A DNA stretch of 64,000 bases from Ranitomeya variabilis. Its lineage: Eukaryota; Chordata; Amphibia; Anura; Dendrobatidae. The notes under the pieces are model-generated. The model was not told the origin of the DNA, ran no database searches, and worked only from the letters and a program-made list of their open reading frames with translations. Location: assembly GCF_051348905.1 (NCBI RefSeq), contig NC_135235.1:296284631-296348630 (forward strand), given 5' to 3'. Position numbers and translations under genes: made by a program. Below, in pieces: positions 9,382-22,291 of the stretch. Positions within the stretch are counted from its first letter, which is position 1, and the number at the start of each line of letters is the position of its first letter.

Positions 9382-9590
9382 TGCCCTCCAGGGCCATGGG
9401 GTACTCGATACCGGGTCCTGCGGTTCACAGGGGGATGTCACGGTGGCTACCTGGTCCGTGGCCCTAGGCGCCCATGTAAAAGGGAAAGGTCTTTAAAGGG
9501 AATAAAGTTTATGTTCGCGACGCCACCTGTGGTATTCGGTCAGTAGGGACAGACGCTGCTTTAAGGGGTCCACTGGGGTGATGTTATGGC
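9382..9590 (-). repeat. LTR-like repeat, part 1 (host of the BEL insertion)
   Basis: The same repeat continues at 16053 after the BEL element, and a second copy lies reversed at 47150-48490. Shared blocks include GGCGCCCATGTAAAAGGGAA and ACGCCACCTGTGGTATTCGG. Ends of the TG...CA kind suggest an old LTR, but its family and any internal region are not seen. Confidence 0.6.
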
Positions 9591-10195
9591 TGTTCTGTCT
9601 CCGCCATCTAAATTGTTACCTCCATTATCTGTTTGTATAATTTGCAGTTTCTCAGCCAGTATACAGGACTTGATATATTCATACCTTTATCTGTAGTGCT
9701 TTGGCTCCCTCTAGCGGTCAGAGATATGTTGACTGTTCTATTTTTCTGCTATGTATTTTTTATGTCTGATCCTCCTTTGCAATGCATTATGGTAGCTCAG
9801 CCCACATTTCCCTCCAGTTTTCATTCACTTCCTCCAGTTTGCCTTCCAGGAAAGACGCTTACACTTCATTCCCCTTGCGATTGCATTGCCGGTATGTCTT
9901 TATGTTTTTCTCTAGATATTTCTGCTCTATATTAGCCTAGCTTAACCAGTTGCACTCCTAGTTCAGTTACTAGCCTTCTAAATGTAATGCATAACGTTTA
10001 TCATGTGTAGTATGTATCGTTCTATACCATGTACTGATTCCATGTATATCATTGTTCACAGTTTCACCGCATCAATATACCACTACGTTTAATAAAGCAC
10101 AGACTCAACCACAGTCTCCTTATTGGACCCCGGTGTAGCGGTTTAGCTGACTGGATAGCTACAATGAGCCTGCCTCATTTAGTGAGGACAGAACA
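9591..10195 (+). repeat. BEL/Pao 5' LTR
   Basis: 605 bp, TGTTCTGTCTCC to GAGGACAGAACA, with an AATAAAG signal near the 3' third. It appears identical to the 3' LTR. Confidence 0.95.
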
Positions 10196-10300
10196 GTGAA
10201 ACGGCAGCCATCCAACTAGTGGGATTCAAGTCACCGGCTACTCAGAGACTAAATACAGCTACAGCAATCTCTGCACAGCCAAGCACTTTCCCAAGACACC

Positions 10301-13300
10301 ATGTCTCACAAATCGCATAGAACAAGATCTGTTACTTCCGTTTCCTCAAAGACAACATCCATCACCAGCGCGGTTGCCATTGCCCGCGCAAATGCTGAAG
10401 CCGCCAAAATACGAGCGAGCTTTGCTGACCAAGAGATGCAACTTAAATTAGAAAAAGCACGCCTAGATGATGAAGAGAGAAGGTCACGCTTAGAGAGAGC
10501 ACGCATAGATCATGAGAGAGCCGATCAAGAGAGAAGGATGCAGTTAGAAAAGGCACGTGTGGATGCCGCCTTAGAAAGCCTAGCAGCAAAAAGGGAAGCT
10601 GCCGCAGCCCTCGCTGAAGCGGAATCGCTAGAAGCCGCGCAAAGCCCCAAGCTGCATAGCCAAAGCAGTACGTCAAGTCTGGAGTTTCCACTACAAGACA
10701 CACCACAACGCACATCTCAGTATGTTAATGAACTTCCTGATCCAAACTATAACCCTGAACCAGCACCAGAACGAGAATACGACGTCTCCAGCGAAGTGAG
10801 CGAGAGTCACCACGAGGCTCAGCTCCAGGACAGAAACAAACTCGAAAACGTGAGACAAAACGACTCTGCTAATGACTACCTTGCCCCTCACCAGGTAACC
10901 AACGTGGATCACCCTGCTGACACACCGTACGTCAGACCGAAGCAATACGACACCGGCTGGCGCCACCCTGAGGACACTAACAGGTATGAACGCACCTCAC
11001 ATCACTATCAGGGCGATCCATCACCAGTGTACTCCACCGACAACCGGTTCACAACAGAATTTGCCAAGTTCTTCACACGACGTGAACTGGTTGCCAAGGG
11101 ACTCATGAAATTCACTGACCAAGCTGAAGGTTACAGAGCTTGGAAAGCTTCCTTCCAAAATGTCATTAGAGACTTGGGGCTACAACACAGGGAAGAGATA
11201 GACCTGTTAGTCAAATACCTGGGAGGAGAGTCAGTCAAACACGCAGTAAGGATCAGAGACATTAATATAAACCGCCCTGAGACCGGCCTCAAAGAGATCT
11301 GGAAGAGGCTGGATGAGTGTTACGGCTCAGCAGAAGTAATAGAAAGAGCCTTGTTCAAAAGAATCGATGACTTTCCTAAAATTTCTAACAAAGGTCTCCA
11401 GAAACTTAGAGAGCTAGGCGACCTACTAAAGGAAGTCCAAGTTGCCAAATACGAGGACGACCTACAGGGACTTGCATTTCTCGACACAGCCAGAGGTGTT
11501 AACCCTATAGTCCAGAAGTTGCCCTACAATCTACAGGAGAGGTGGCTCACACATGGTTCCACGTACAAATACAAACACAGTGTTCCATTTCCCCCCTTCT
11601 CCGTTTTTGTAGACTTTATACACCAACAAGCGAGAATTAGAAACGATCCCAGCTTTGACTTTGCAATGCCATATGCCACACCGTCACCACCTGCAAATCC
11701 ACGCAGAACATCTGTGGCAGTACACAAGACTTATGTTTCTTCTCCAGGTTCTAATTACAGGTCTGCTGGCTGCTCCCAATCAGAGACAAAGGTGCAGGAC
11801 CCTGACAAGCAGTGCCCACTTCATCAGAAGCCTCATCCTCTCCTGAAATGCAGAGCCTTCAGAGGAAAATCTATGCCAGACCGCAGAAGCTTCCTGAAAG
11901 AGAACGGTATCTGCTACAAGTGCTGCTCGTCCACAACTCATCTCGCCAAGGACTGCAAGGTCAGTGTAAAATGCACAGAATGTGGCACCACAGATCATAA
12001 CACCGCTCTACACCCAGCTCCATGGAGTACACAAAACACGCCAGCTGACAGTGAGCATGGCGGGGAGGAAAGGAACACTGATACAGCTACGCCAGAGATC
12101 ACTTCACAATGTACCGAGGTCTGCAAAGGGACAATAGACAGTAGGTCCTGTTCAAAAATATGCCTTGTCAGAGTATACCCAAAAGGCCATAGAGACCAGG
12201 CTGTAAGACTGTATGCTATCTTGGATGATCAAAGTAATCGATCCTTGGCTAGATCAACTTTCTTTGACCTATTCAACATCAAAGGGCCAAGCACTCCCTA
12301 CTCATTAAAGACATGTGCAGGTACTGTGACAACAGCGGGCAGAAAAGCTACAGACTACCAAATCGAGTCATTAGACGGACAATTCTGCCTACCACTACCT
12401 ACGATCATCGAATGTAACCAGATCCCAGACAACAGATCTGAAATCCCTACGCCAGATGTAGCAATCCATCACGCTCACTTAAAGCAAATAGCACACCTTA
12501 TACCAGAACTCGACCATCAGGCCCAGATAATTCTGCTGTTGGGGAGAGATATCCTGCAGGTTCATAAAGTGAGACGTCATATCAATGGACTCCACAATGC
12601 TCCCTATGCCCAAAAGCTAGACCTAGGATGGGTCATAATTGGCAACGTATGCTTGGGACACATGCACGCCCCATCTTCTGTGACAAGCATGCTGACAAAT
12701 ACATTGGAGAAAGGACGACCATCTCTGTTTCAACCTTGTAACAATGAGTTCCATGTCAGGGAACTGCCACACAGCATCCAACTGCCCAATCATTTAATAG
12801 ACTTTACTCACGACAGCAGTATAGTGTCGGGAAGCTATGAGGATCAGTTAGGGTGCACAGTCTTCCAGAGAACTAAACAGGACAACCAAGTGGCAATGTC
12901 GGTAGAGGACAAGTTGTTCTTAGAGGTAATGGACAAGGGACTCGTTAAAGATGAGACCAACAGCTGGGTCGCACCTCTTCCCTTCAAAACCCACAGACCA
13001 CGTCTACCGAACAACAAAAATCAGGCATTACAACGTTTCTCCTCTCTCAAACGTAATCTGCAAAAGAAACCAGAGATGAAAGATCACTTTTTCTCCTTCA
13101 TGTCAAAGATTTTTGAAAACTGTCACGCAGAACTAGCTCCCACTCTCAAAGACTCTGAAGAATGCTGGTTCCTACCCATGTTCGGAGTATACCACCCTAA
13201 GAAACCAGGCCAGATTAGAGTCGTGTTCGATTCCAGTGCCAAATTTAATGATGTCTCCCTAAATGACGTTCTACTAACAGGACCAGACCTCAATAACAAA

Positions 13301-15433
13301 CTGCTGGGAGTACTTATGCGCTTCCGTAAGGATTCCATTGCCTTCATCGCTGACATCCAGCAAATGTTCCATTGTTTCCTTGTGAGAGAGAGAGACAGGA
13401 ACTTCCTAAGATTCTTCTGGTACAGAGACAATGATCCTACTAAAGAAGTCACAGAGTACCGCATGAGAGTGCACATCTTCGGCAACAGTCCTTCCCCTGC
13501 CGTCGCCATTTACGGACTCAAAAGGTCAGCTCAGGAAGGAGAAGCAGAATACGGAGAAGATGTCAGAAGATTCATAGAAAAGGACTTTTATGTCGACGAC
13601 TGTCTCAAAGCAATGCCTTCAATTGAGACTGCCATCAGTCTTCTCAGGAGAGCCCAGGACATGCTTGCCTGCTCGAACCTTAGGCTTCATAAAATAGCCT
13701 CAAACAGCCAAGAACTCATGGAAGCGTTCCCTTCTCAGGACCTATGTAATGGTCTCAGAGACCTGGACCTGGGGTCAGACCCCGCACCAATGCAACGCAG
13801 CCTTGGGCTTCTCTGGAATCTACAGTCAGACACTTTCACCTTTCAGGTCAACCAGGAAGAAAGGCCTTTCACACGTAGAGGCGTCCTGTCTACCATCAAC
13901 AGTCTGTACGATCCCTTGGGTTTCGCAGCTCCTGTTACTATACAAGGCAAGGCCCTACTAAGAGACTTAACTAGGGAAACATCTGACTGGGATGCACCTC
14001 TGCCACCTGATAAGAGGATCCAGTGGGAAGAGTGGAAGAACTCGTTAGCGGCACTCTCCAACCTGAATGTGCCAAGACCATACGCCCCTGTGCCATCTAC
14101 TGAAATACAAAGCCAAAGACTGTACGTATTTGCAGATGCTTCTGTCAAAGCGATTGCCGCTGTTGCCTACCTGAGAACTGTAGATTCCAAATGTCAGTGC
14201 CACATTGGTTTCATTATGGGAAAGGCCAAACTCGCACCACAACCAGAGCACACTATACCCAGGTTAGAGCTTTGTGCCGCAGTCCTAGCCATTGAGTTAG
14301 CAGAGTTCATCACATCCGAAATGGATATCGACCTGACACAGGCCAAGTTCTACTCGGACAGCAAAGTAGTCCTGGGATATATCCACAACGAAACCAGGCG
14401 ATTCTACGTTTATGTCAATAACAGAGTGCTACGAATCAGGAGATCAGTTCATCCAAAGCAGTGGCATTACATACCCACAGACCAGAATCCTGCAGATCAT
14501 GCAACTAGAGCAGTTGACGCAAGTCGACTAGGAAGCACAACGTGGCTGTCAGGACCAAAATTATTGCACATTGAGGAATGTTTTCCAGACACCTTTGAAC
14601 TAGTAGGAGAGGACTCAGATGTTGAAATTCGCCCTCAGGTGTCTACACTTCATACAATGACCTCTGTCATCCAGCTTGGATCTTGCAGGTTCGACAGATT
14701 CTCAAGTTGGAAGTCACTTACTCGAGCTATTACCTGCCTGACTCATATAGCTCGCTCATTCAAGACCACCAGAACTTGTGGCACAGAAAAATGTAAAGGT
14801 TGGCATCTTTGTAAAAATACCTATGTTACCCCCGACTTAGAGTTCTCTAGAAATCACATCATCCTCACTGTTCAAAGAGAATCCTACTTTGCAGAAATCC
14901 AATGTCTTATCAACAAAGCTCCAATACCAGTGAGCAGCGTATTGAGAAAACTCGACCCATTCATAGACAACAGTGGCCTACTGAGAGTAGGAGGCCGACT
15001 CAAAGAAGCTGAGATGGGGTTTGTGGAGAAATTCCCTCTTATACTTCCCGGAAAATGTCATGTTGCCTACCTAATCGTACAACATTACCACAATCTGGTC
15101 AAGCGCCAATGGAGACAGGTACAAAGTCTTGCAAATACTTTCCGGGACAGGTGGCGCAAACAATATTTGTCTACCCTGCAGCCACGTACGAAGTGGCAAT
15201 CTACTAAACCTAATCTGAACGTAGGTGACCTTGTTCTTGTGAAGGACTGTCAAATTCACCGGAACCAGTGGCCACTTGGTCTAGTTACCGCAACGTTCCC
15301 CAGCAAGGATGGCAATGTCCGCAAAGTTGAACTAAGGATGACCAAAGGGAAGGAACCTAAGACATTTTCCAGACCGGTATCTGAACTGGTCCTATTGTTG
15401 CCTTCGGAAGAACGGAGTAGTGACATCCGTTGA
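10301..15433 (+). mobile_element. BEL/Pao Gag-Pol reading frame (fossil)
   Basis: A 1710-residue frame. In order it has a charged coiled-coil-rich Gag start (about 30-115), the DUF1759-type Gag domain, a zinc-knuckle region around CYKCC and CTECG, a protease with LDDQSNRSLA, a reverse transcriptase with the YVDD box, an RNase H domain (VFADASVKAIAAVAY), and integrase-related C-terminal sequence. This order and the DDQS protease are typical of BEL/Pao and not of gypsy or copia. It is not a host gene, and it is shorter than a full-length family member. Confidence 0.9.
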
Positions 15434-15447
15434 TGTCAGACGGGGAG

Positions 15448-16052
15448 TGTTCTGTCTCCGCCATCTAAATTGTTACCTCCATTATCTGTTTGTATAATTT
15501 GCAGTTTCTCAGCCAGTATACAGGACTTGATATATTCATACCTTTATCTGTAGTGCTTTGGCTCCCTCTAGCGGTCAGAGATATGTTGACTGTTCTATTT
15601 TTCTGCTATGTATTTTTTATGTCTGATCCTCCTTTGCAATGCATTATGGTAGCTCAGCCCACATTTCCCTCCAGTTTTCATTCACTTCCTCCAGTTTGCC
15701 TTCCAGGAAAGACGCTTACACTTCATTCCCCTTGCGATTGCATTGCCGGTATGTCTTTATGTTTTTCTCTAGATATTTCTGCTCTATATTAGCCTAGCTT
15801 AACCAGTTGCACTCCTAGTTCAGTTACTAGCCTTCTAAATGTAATGCATAACGTTTATCATGTGTAGTATGTATCGTTCTATACCATGTACTGATTCCAT
15901 GTATATCATTGTTCACAGTTTCACCGCATCAATATACCACTACGTTTAATAAAGCACAGACTCAACCACAGTCTCCTTATTGGACCCCGGTGTAGCGGTT
16001 TAGCTGACTGGATAGCTACAATGAGCCTGCCTCATTTAGTGAGGACAGAACA
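15448..16052 (+). repeat. BEL/Pao 3' LTR
   Basis: 605 bp, preceded by a short purine tract (ACGGGGAG). Its sequence appears identical to 9591-10195. Confidence 0.95.
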
Positions 16053-16984
16053 ATGGCAGCTAGATGGTATAACTTCCCACAGGTAAAGTAGGTCCCCAGG
16101 GCTCCCGGGGTGTAGATGGAAGATGGTGAATGGCACAGTAAAGAACGAGGACACAGTTTTGCAGTCTCTTTACCTGGTTTACTGAAGACTTCAGGCAGCC
16201 ACAGTCCAGGGTACCAGATCACAGGGCAGGCAGGGTTCAGCCGGCTTGGAGGCAAGCTAGGAGTCCCCTTATCCAGGTGGAAATCAAAGCCTTCCTCTAG
16301 CGCCGTGGTGTTGTAGTCACTTACTGGCTATGGCTTCAGATAAGGTCCTCACAGATGTTCTCTCTCTCTGTCCCCCGTATAGGATAGGACATAATCTGTA
16401 TGACTGGTGACTTGATTCTGTTTATAGGGACTCTAGCACGCCCCGGGCTCTAAAGGTGTCACCGTGTCTCCTGGGTTTTAGGGCGGACAGGTAACTTGGA
16501 GTTCAGCTGTCCTGCCGGTCTCTGATGTAAGTCGTGGAGGGCCTTACAACCTCGGTGTTCCGGCTACCGGTCTCTGCACTTCAGAAGGAGGCAGCCTGCT
16601 CGTGGCTGGTCTCCCCCTGGTATCCTCTCCTCTGCTTTGCTTTGCTCTCCTTAACGCTCACTGCAAGATATTTGGCTTTCTGTATGTCTCTTTCCAGGAA
16701 CTGCTGCACTATGGCTACACAGCTCTGTAAACCCTCTTCTGCCTAAGACTGCTCCAGTCTGTTTCTTGGCAAGAACTCACTGACTTTCCCTACAGACTAC
16801 CATATATATGGGGAGTTACCTAGTGAATAGGACCAAAAGCTCCCCCTGGTGGCCTGGAGTGTGAATGTGTTGCATGATTGTGTTTACCTGGTTACAGTTA
16901 TCCCTTCTTGCCTCCAAACGTAACATCGCTCTCCCCGTAAGGAAAGCAATGCTACTGTGACGACCAGGACCCTGGGGCGCCACA
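16053..16984 (-). repeat. LTR-like repeat, part 2
   Basis: Continuation of 9382-9590 beyond the BEL insertion. It resumes at GCAGCTAGATGGTATAACTT and runs to GGGGCGCCACA. The reversed copy at 47150-48490 shares its order of blocks, such as the stretch around GGTTTACTGAAGACTTCAGG. Confidence 0.6.
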
Positions 16985-18182
16985 CATATACAGAAGTTGC
17001 TCAACTTTCATATAATATATAGTAGTGCTACTCTTGTCCACAGGCTGCCTTTATTATTGCACTTTATTCTAATGAATCGAAACAGTGCCACAATTGTCCG
17101 CTGGCTGTATTTGGCATTGAAGCCCAGTCATTTTCAAATAAATGGAGCTCCAATACCTAAAACAACCCATTAATCAGAGTATCATTGTTTCTGGACTTCA
17201 TACAATACATTCAATATTAGAATACAGTGAAAAATTCTGCAACTCCTGTTTTTCATTTCAATTTTTCACCATTTTCAGGATCGATGCCTGGTTTTATTGA
17301 ATGGACACATCTACAGAAATCCGTGATAATGTTCAAATGACACAACTGCACTGCTCAAAACAAAAGAGGTCTCTGGTTTTTTCCACATCAGAGATTACCG
17401 TATATTAATCCGAGTTGGCATCATTAGAGTCCACGTCTACAATTGGGCACCCATGAGTAGAGGTAAAATGGCACAATATATTTCTGTAGGGAAGCACTGA
17501 AGTCACATACAAGTCATAGTGATGGTGATATTTTACCACAACTCGCGAATGGCCAATTGTTGTTGAGGAGCCCTAACTTAACATATTATGTATGGGCAGA
17601 TTTTTAGGTCTTCAAAATGGGAATTCATTTCCAAATGTTACTGTGGATGTAAAAGGAACCTGACGGCTGATACAAGCTGCCCGATCCACAGGCTGCATGT
17701 TTCACACCCGGGCTGTATGTTTAGTTTGACTATCACCGAGCAAAATAGACTTTGAAGGCCACTGGTGACCAAGCAGCACAGGAAACTAGTCAAAGAGGTG
17801 GATCCCTGGTGGCTACTACCCACCTGCTCCCCTGGAGGTCTTCCTCTACACGCAGGCACTCAAGAGGAGAGGGCAGGGAGAAGCCACTGCCTGACTAATC
17901 TCCAGCATGACTCCATCTCTGGCGGCTCTTAAAGCATATTTTTCATACTGCAATGTTTCAGAGTCAAACATACCTGGCTGAGTTCATACAGCCAGTGTGT
18001 GATACATGCCATAGGTGGTTCAGGCTCAATGTATCTGCTTTCAGGAGGTTCTTTTCAAGTGAAGAGATTAAATGGAGACACACGAAATGCCCAAGAAGGA
18101 CCTAATAAAGCGGTGTTCAGTGATTAACCCTTTAATTTCAATTACGGTAACTTTATTACATATTTTTGTTATTTATTATGAT
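16985..18182. other. Intergenic, no gene seen
   Basis: No exon or clear repeat was recognised between the LTR-like repeat and the SINE. It lies 3' of gene A. Confidence 0.5.
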
Positions 18183-18415
18183 TATGCTTTGATTATGTAG
18201 CGCGCTATCTTATTCCACAGTGCTTTACAGACATTATTATCACTGTCCCCGATGGGGCTCACAATCTAAATTCCGTATCAGTATGTCTTTGGAGTGTGGG
18301 AGGAAACTGGAGAACCAAGAGAAAACATGGAGAGAACATACAAACTCCTTGGACGGATTTGAACCCAGGACCCCAGCGCTGCAATGCTACCCACTGAGCC
18401 ACCGTGGGTAGCTCT
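18183..18415 (-). repeat. tRNA-derived SINE
   Basis: On the minus strand it has a tRNA-like head with an A-box-like GGTGGCTCAGTGGGTAGCAT and a B-box GGTTCAAATCC, then a body with CACTCCAAAGACATACTGAT and GATTGTGAGCCCCATCGGGG, and an AGCGCGCTAC-type tail. It is the better preserved of the two copies. Confidence 0.8.
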
Positions 18416-18562
18416 TGGAAGACTTCACTCCCTTACGGAATGGACATAGTTTTGGGGTTTTTTTTCGCTTCCATTGTTCCGTGAAATAACATCCTTTGTA
18501 TTAAAAGTCATTAAAAAATAGAAAGTATCCAAGCTGTCACTGAAGTGGGTGAAACCAAAATG

Positions 18563-19334
18563 TCAAACATCATTAATGAACTTTACAATATTATCGACAG
18601 CCAACTTTCCAGATTCAAAAGTGAGTTTTCCATAGTCGAAAAAGCTAACTATTCCATGGAAGCCATCTTTGAGATGAAACCATGTTACCGGGACTCCATT
18701 GTCCTCCAGACGTTTTTTATAAAGGATTCCATCATCACGCAAGACATCAAACTCACATGTTAGAACGTAAGCTTTGGGGAGAAGACGGAAGACAGAGTCC
18801 TCGGCCAACAATGGAGAGAAGTGTGTCTCGAACAGTTGCTTGTGGGCTTGGTAGACATCTTCAGAATGTGAAGCCATCAGGGGATGCTTAATACCTCGGA
18901 CCTTGAACTCATCAGGAATATTTTCAAGACCCAACCACTTCTTGAACTTCAACTTCAAGTCAACAGGAACATGGTCTCCATCTAGAACTTCTTCCATCAT
19001 TTGCAGGTTGCCTTCAATATAGTTTATCATGTAGAAAACAGCTCGTTCCCGATAGAGAATGGGCACCGCACAGTTTTGGGTATAGGATGGTAAGTGGAAA
19101 TCAATACCTTGGACCGCTGGGTATATCAGCACCTGGGCAAGAGGCTTTGGAAGGTCTGTGCCCAAAAGGTCTTGGCAAACGGCAGCAGTGAGATTTCCCC
19201 CAGCACTGTCACCACTGATTATCACAGATGATGGGTCTACACCATATTCTTTTGCAGTCTTCAAAAAATGTCTTGTGGCCTTTAGACAGTCGTCAAATGC
19301 CGCAGGGTACTTATGTTCTGGCGCCAGGCGGTAC
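18563..19334 (-). CDS. Gene A exon 4: AADACL4-like hydrolase, C-terminal domain
   Basis: The terminal exon of an arylacetamide deacetylase-like serine hydrolase (ER membrane, lumenal alpha/beta-hydrolase of the hormone-sensitive-lipase group). It opens at TTTGTTTAG/GTAC and encodes residues 156-412. YRLAPEHKYP follows the splice; the nucleophile S199 lies in GDSAGG (197-202), the acid is D352 in CEFDVLRDDG, and the base is H382 in DGFHG. It ends FINDV and TGA at 18563-18565. With the three upstream exons (177, 226 and 64 nt) the coding total is 1239 nt, exactly 413 codons, close to the roughly 407 residues I recall for human AADACL4. All catalytic residues are intact, so it is probably functional. 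AADACL3 is an equally close alternative name. The substrate is unknown. Confidence 0.93.
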
Positions 19335-19569
19335 CTAAACAAACAAACAAACATACACATAAGATTCCTATATGTCAACACATTTTTTCACCTCTCATTT
19401 TTCCTTTGTTTTCCCCAAACCACTCCAGTTAGTTTTAGTTACTAAAATGCTAATAGATTAATTAATTGACAACTGGGAGGTCTCTACCACAAAGTGTCCA
19501 AGGGATATGAGCCTAAGTCAGCATCCAGCTATGGAGGCAGATTTTTTACGGTTCTAAGAGGTCCTTTAA

Positions 19570-19972
19570 ATGGGTTGTTCAGTACTTTAAGATTGATGGC
19601 CTATCCTTAGGATATGTCATCAATGTCTGATTGGTGGGGGTGCGACACTCGGCACCACGGTCGATCAGTTCCCGGTGTCGTCGTCCTCTGGAATTGCTCT
19701 ATTACGGAGCTGCACAGCACAGCTCCGCTGACTGTCTAGTGGCCACAGCTGGGTACTGTGCATCAGTCCGCTAGCCAAATCAATAGGGGGGATGTGCAGT
19801 ACCCGGCAGCATCCACCATACAGTCGACTGAGCTGTGCTGTGCACAGTAACTGAGCAGTTCTGGCCGTCATCCAAACCAGGGAGAGCTGATTGTCGGGGG
19901 TGCAGGATGTCGCACACCTTCCCATCAGACGTTTATGACCTATTCTAAGGATAGGCCATCAATGTTAAAGTG
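19570..19972. repeat. Palindromic MITE, copy 1
   Basis: Inverted ends around GATGGCCTATCCTTAGGAT and CTAAGGATAGGCCATCAATG. It lies in intron 3 of gene A and is related to 35621-35887. Confidence 0.7.
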
Positions 19973-19989
19973 CACTTGTAGAGATTTTT

Positions 19990-20200
19990 CCTATACCTGT
20001 AGCTAAAAAATGTTGTATTATTTAAATTTCCATCAGGTTTTGTAAAGTTATGAATTTTGTGTTATATTTCATTATCTTATTTTGAATCCTTCTCTACCAA
20101 ACTTCATGTTGCAGTGCTGTTTCAATACCCAGTTCATGCTCCTTTAGAAGCTCCTTTCAACCGCTGGTCATCAAGTTTGGTACATTATACTCAAAAAAAT
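19990..20200 (+). repeat. Dispersed repeat, copy 1
   Basis: The blocks TTATCTTATTTTGAATCCTT and GCTGTTTCAATACCCAGTTC match 25075-25240 in reverse orientation. Confidence 0.55.
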
Positions 20201-20398
20201 CTGCGTATGGGACTTTCCCTCTCTGCCCCAATTCATCGATGCCTTTGCGCCTTTAGGTTTTTTGTCTAGGTTTGTGCCTTTTTTTTCTTGTTTGCACCCA
20301 AATCATTATTCTATTTGTGCCTTTTTTAAGCCTATTTTGTATGTGCTTAATTTTCTTTCCCTCCTTTTCTGCAGAGTCTAGTAATTTCAGATGCTTTG

Positions 20399-20691
20399 AA
20401 CCTGATTCATCAAATTGCGATTTTTCAAAACAAATCGCAAAATTTAGTTCAATTTCACTCCAGTCCTCCCTCTGGTCTATTCATGAAAATGCCAAACTTT
20501 TGGTACAATCTTTTAAACTTTTGGTGCTAAAGTGTGCAGAAGGCTGCAAAAACAGTTCAAGACAGGAAGAAAGCCCTATTTTGACTTTGTGCCGAATTCA
20601 TGAGTTGCCTGTGCCCAAAACAGCAACTAATACCACAAGTTAAAGAAGGAAAGTGACTCTGAAAAGAACACAAATGATGAATCAGGGCCTT
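20399..20691. repeat. MITE with CCTGATTCATCA ends
   Basis: Begins ACCTGATTCATCAAATTGCG and ends GATGAATCAGGGCC, short inverted termini around an unrelated centre. Similar termini appear near 27395-27530, 29430 and 43285. Confidence 0.5.
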
Positions 20692-21402
20692 AAGGTCTCT
20701 TCACATAAATTGACCGGCAGTTTTAAATAACCTCAGATTAGTTACCCTTTACTGATCGATCGTTGTTCATTAGCCAGGTTTATACAGGAAAACCACAGTA
20801 AAAAACTAAGGAATCTGTAATACATCCAGACTCGGACTGGCCCACCAGAGAAGCAGAGGATTCTCCGGTGGGCCCAAGCACTGACACCTGCTGGCATACT
20901 GCCCAGCATCTACCAAGGGCCCCCACTCCTCCAGGGGCCCCCTGCTACTGGCTATGGGGCCCCTGAGTCAAGGGGGCCCTCCCTGTGCCAGCGTAGCAGC
21001 AGCTAGAGATGCTGCTAAACCAAAATGAATATTCACGCTTCCCCACACCCCTATGGGCGTGGAGAGGCATGAATACCATTTCTCTTTAATAGCGGGCAGC
21101 GTTAGCCGCAGGCTGCAGCTAACACTGCCTGCATGTAAAGCCCCACCACCACACAAAGCACCGCACCACATACACACACACGTAGGCACACAGACACACA
21201 GCGCAGCACATCCCGGCATCCAGCTTCCTGTCTCAGACAGAAAGCTGCTGGCGAGGAAGAGGCTGCCGGGATGAGCTGCTGCTGCGGGGAGGTGAGCTGT
21301 GCTGTGTGCCTGTGTATGTGGTGCCGTGCTTTGTGTGTGAGTGTGAGAGAGTGATGTGGTGCTGTGTGTGTATGTGTGTGAGAGAGGGGTGGTGGGGGAG
21401 GC

Positions 21403-21765
21403 CATGATGCAGGTGATGGGCAATGATGGAAGTGATGGGCAATGATGGAGGTGATGGACAATGATGGCGTTGATGGGCAATGATGTTGGGGGGTGGCAAT
21501 GATGGAAGTGATGGGCAATGATGGTGGTGGGGAAGGCAATGATGAAGTTGATGGGCAATGATGGTGGGGGGTTGGCAATGATAGAAGTGATGGGCAATGA
21601 TGGTGGTGGGGGAGGCAATGATGGAGGTGATGAAATGGACAATGATGGTGGTGGGGAGGAGGCAATGATGGAGGTGGTGGAATGGGCAGTGATGGGGTGG
21701 TGGGGAGAATGATAGGGGTGGTGGGGGAGAAGGCAATGATGAGGACAATGATGAGAGTGGAGAGG
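21403..21765. repeat. Minisatellite A in H1
   Basis: Units built on GGCAATGATGGAGGTGATG with variable spacing. The Pro/Ser/His-rich open frames across it are by-products. Confidence 0.88.
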
Positions 21766-21769
21766 GGCT

Positions 21770-22245
21770 GCATTATACTTTATGAGGGGGCTACATTATA
21801 TTCTGTGGGGGGACTGCATTATTCTCAGGGGACTACATTATATTCTGGGGGGCTACATCATACTATATGAGGAGACTACAGTATGCTCTATGGCGGGCTG
21901 CATTATATTCTGTGGTGGGGCTGCATTATTCTCTCAGGGGACTACATTATATTCTGGGTGCTACATCATACTATATTAGGGGGGCAGCATTATGCCCTAT
22001 GAGGGGGCTACAGTATACTTTATGGGGGGGCTGCTTTATATTCTGTGGTGGGCTGCATTATACTATGGGGGGGCTGCATTATTTTCTATGGTGGGGAATG
22101 CATTATACCTGAGGGGTTGCGTTATATTTTGTGGCGTGCTGAATTATATTCTATGAGAGGGGGCTGCATCATATTTTATGAGGGGGGCTATATTATATTC
22201 TATGAGGGGGCGACATTATATTCTATGAGGGGGCTACCACTCTAT
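21770..22245. repeat. Minisatellite B in H1
   Basis: Units of roughly 24-28 bp, such as GGGGGCTGCATTATATTCTA, irregular in length. It abuts minisatellite A. Confidence 0.88.
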
Positions 22246-22291
22246 GATTGTACCCCAACCCCTGCTACATAATTAAGACGTGTACTACCTT

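Larger units (their letters stand above)
9591..16052 (+). mobile_element. BEL/Pao LTR retrotransposon, young
   Basis: 6462 bp with two 605-bp LTRs that look identical by eye, and a perfect 5-bp target duplication ATGGC (9586-9590 and 16053-16057). A single long reading frame carries Gag, aspartic protease, reverse transcriptase, RNase H and integrase-related sequence. Identical LTRs mean a very recent insertion. The coding region is shorter than usual for the family, so it looks broken, with about one break. It sits inside an older LTR-like repeat. Confidence 0.95.

Noticed and set aside
9633-9935. 100-codon frame found again at 15490-15792
   Set aside because: Lies inside both BEL LTRs, so it is noncoding terminal repeat.
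20968-21773. Overlapping frames rich in Ser, Pro and His
   Set aside because: Products of minisatellite A of element H1, several frames open at once.
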